Positions 3,868 through 5,364 of a stretch of 5,364 nucleotides of DNA are shown piece after piece. Position numbers and translations under genes: made by a program. Source of the DNA: an uncultured Bacteriovoracaceae bacterium (GTDB lineage Bacteria > Bdellovibrionota > Bacteriovoracia > Bacteriovoracales > Bacteriovoracaceae); the NCBI GenBank assembly GCA_937952395.1, contig CALFYV010000179.1, positions 1 through 5,364 of the forward strand. Direction: 5' to 3'. The notes beneath the pieces were generated by a model, which was not told the DNA's origin, ran no database searches, and worked only from the letters and a program-made list of their open reading frames with translations. Position 1 is the stretch's first letter. Each line of letters opens with the position of its first letter.

Positions 3868-5364
3868 ATGGCCGCGAAACGAGCTGGAAAAGTTCAAGAA
3901 GCCGAAATAGAGAGTAAAGATCAACGTTGGCATTGCAGAAACCGAGTTACTCTGGTTTTTGGAAGTAACGATATTGAAGATCTTGATACCTATGTTTATA
4001 CCAAAGATTCACTTGAATTTAAAACAGTCAAATTTCATCAAGCAAAAAGTAAAGCTATAGAAGAAATTTTAGATAATTGTATCGATGAGTTTTACCGCGG
4101 ACATGTAACTCGCGTTGATACCAAACTTTTAAAAGACGGCAAGACAGTCATTGTTTCTGATAACGGGATTGGTTTTCCCTTAGATAAAGCCGAAATCGTT
4201 TATAAAGAATTCAGAACAGGTTCCAAATTTAAAGATGAGGAAGTGGATAGTAAAGGCTATCTGTACAGAACTCTCGGACAAAACGGACTGGGGGCTTCAG
4301 CCACTTGTTTAACCTCCGATATTTTTAAGGTTACAGTTAAGCATCACAATACTAAGAAAGAGCAGGTTTTTGAATTTATAGATGGGGCCCTGGAAATCAA
4401 AAAAAGTAAACCAAAACGTTTTACAGGTGATTCAGGAGTTACTGTTGAACTTAAACTCTCTGAAGAGGTTTACAAAGATAACAATATTGATGAAGAACTT
4501 CTAAGAAAACGTATTATTGACTTAGCTTATAATAATCCAGGCCTAACCTTTACCTTTAACGGTGAAAAGTATCTTTACAAGAAAGGTCTTTATGAACTGG
4601 CCGAGAGGATCGATGCCAAGACAGCACAACTTCTTGGAGAAGACAGCTTTACTTTTAAAGGTATTAATAAGAAGAAAAAAAACTATAAGGCCAAGGTCGA
4701 TTTAATTGTGGCGCTTAATATCGATATGAGATCAGAAGAGCGCGAGAAATTTATATCGTTTGTTAACTCAACTCCTACTTATGATGGTGGTTTTCATCAC
4801 GACAGAATTAAAAGACTTTTTATTAATATTATTAAAGAAAAATTAGAACGTGGACTTCGCAAAGAAAAAATTACTCTGGCCGATAATGATGTCTTAGGTG
4901 GAGTCAATTTCACTATTGGCATTATCATGCCTAATCCGCGCTTTGAATCTCAAACTAAGCGAAAGCTTGTGCGAGACATGATGCTTGAGAAGGCGATCGA
5001 AAGCTTCATGGAAAAGCAAATGAAAAATTTTATTAAAAACAATCAAGACTATATGGATTTGATTGTTGAGAGAGCGCGCTCAAGAATTAAGTTTTCTGCT
5101 CTTAAGGACGCGCATAAATTAGGCAAAAAACAGAAGAAGCAAAGAGTTGAAAAACTCTTAGATGCTAATGAAAGACGGGATCGCTCTCAATGTACACTCT
5201 TTATTTGTGAGGGGGATTCGGCTATTGGTGGTTTGCGTTCAGCTCGAGATAAGCTCAATCAAGGCGGGATTGCTCTTAAAGGGAAGCCCATGAATGTTTC
5301 CCAGGCCAATATTTCTGAAGTTTTAGAAAACCAAGAATTTTCAGATATTATGAGCTCGATTGGA
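3868..5364 (+). CDS. Type IIA DNA topoisomerase ATPase/TOPRIM subunit (GyrB/ParE class, T4 gp39-like), 3' truncated by window
   Basis: ATP-driven strand-passage subunit that would pair with a GyrA/ParC-type cleavage subunit. The frame is open from the ATG to the window edge: 499 codons, no stop. GHKL ATPase motifs: N-box EEILDNCIDE (65-74; Glu66 and Asn70 match the catalytic Glu and Mg-binding Asn of GyrB), DNGIG (98-102), an ATP-lid GQNGLGAS (137-144). The transducer domain follows, with SFVNSTPTYDGG (297-308) and the QTK loop (362-364) whose Lys contacts the ATP gamma phosphate. TOPRIM follows, with EGDSA at 448-452 (catalytic Glu448) and ALKGKPMN (469-476). Seen features unlike GyrB/ParE are Asn instead of His in the lid, the NPRFESQTK context, EGDSAIG followed by RDK, and no RPxxYIG. 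From memory of T4 gp39 and eukaryotic Top2, these fit that branch better. Whether it replaces the cell's ParE or is an extra enzyme cannot be seen here. Class certain; subclass inferred. Confidence 0.95.
   Translation, partial: MAAKRAGKVQEAEIESKDQRWHCRNRVTLVFGSNDIEDLDTYVYTKDSLEFKTVKFHQAKSKAIEEILDNCIDEFYRGHVTRVDTKLLKDGKTVIVSDNGIGFPLDKAEIVYKEFRTGSKFKDEEVDSKGYLYRTLGQNGLGASATCLTSDIFKVTVKHHNTKKEQVFEFIDGALEIKKSKPKRFTGDSGVTVELKLSEEVYKDNNIDEELLRKRIIDLAYNNPGLTFTFNGEKYLYKKGLYELAERIDAKTAQLLGEDSFTFKGINKKKKNYKAKVDLIVALNIDMRSEEREKFISFVNSTPTYDGGFHHDRIKRLFINIIKEKLERGLRKEKITLADNDVLGGVNFTIGIIMPNPRFESQTKRKLVRDMMLEKAIESFMEKQMKNFIKNNQDYMDLIVERARSRIKFSALKDAHKLGKKQKKQRVEKLLDANERRDRSQCTLFICEGDSAIGGLRSARDKLNQGGIALKGKPMNVSQANISEVLENQEFSDIMSSIG

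Noticed and set aside
3860..3910. Short frame beginning ATG at 3860, 16 codons, overlapping the topoisomerase start
   Set aside because: It has no ribosome site of its own, is out of frame with the topoisomerase, and its ATG overlaps that gene's AAAGGA. No sign of a real leader peptide.

Overview
The window is AT-rich (about 40% GC by eye), gene-dense bacterial chromosome with short intergenic gaps. Short secreted proteins of no recognised family sit beside housekeeping genes. Together with the base composition and a strong excess of GGCC, this suggests a Bdellovibrio/Bacteriovorax-like predatory bacterium (Bdellovibrionota). That placement is an inference from style, not from a marker comparison. 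I see no rRNA, tRNA, CRISPR array, insertion sequence or phage module, and no gene-free stretch longer than 300 bases. The longest gap is 96 bp (3772-3867).

Layout: (i) 34-1030, plus strand: a probable two-gene unit made of a Trp-rich exported protein of unknown function and, 4 nt after its stop, a peroxiredoxin-like protein with a WCPFC centre. (ii) 1032-2780, minus strand: complete arginyl-tRNA synthetase (argS), convergent with the peroxiredoxin gene with 1 nt between the two stops. Its best start is a TTG placed by a strong GGGAGG, not the longer GTG frame. (iii) 2846-3178, plus strand: a 110-residue exported protein with six cysteines, divergent from argS. The likely argS promoter overlaps its start codon. 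(iv) 3175-3771, minus strand: a 198-residue exported protein with a START/SRPBCC-like look. Its stop overlaps the previous gene's stop in a shared TTAA. (v) 3868 to the window edge, plus strand: the first 499 codons of a type IIA DNA topoisomerase ATPase/TOPRIM subunit (GyrB/ParE class), with no stop reached.

The topoisomerase is the most notable object. It has the GHKL ATP-binding motifs, the QTK loop and the EGDSA TOPRIM motif. However, its N-terminal layout, its GQNGLG ATP lid and its TOPRIM surroundings look more like phage T4 gp39 and eukaryotic Top2 than standard GyrB/ParE, and the near-universal RPxxYIG segment is degenerate.

The genes do not form one pathway. Each plus/minus switch marks a separate transcription unit. 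The only likely co-transcribed pair is the exported protein and the peroxiredoxin-like gene. The three exported proteins would act in the periplasm or outside the cell. ArgRS, the peroxiredoxin-like protein and the topoisomerase are predicted to be cytoplasmic.
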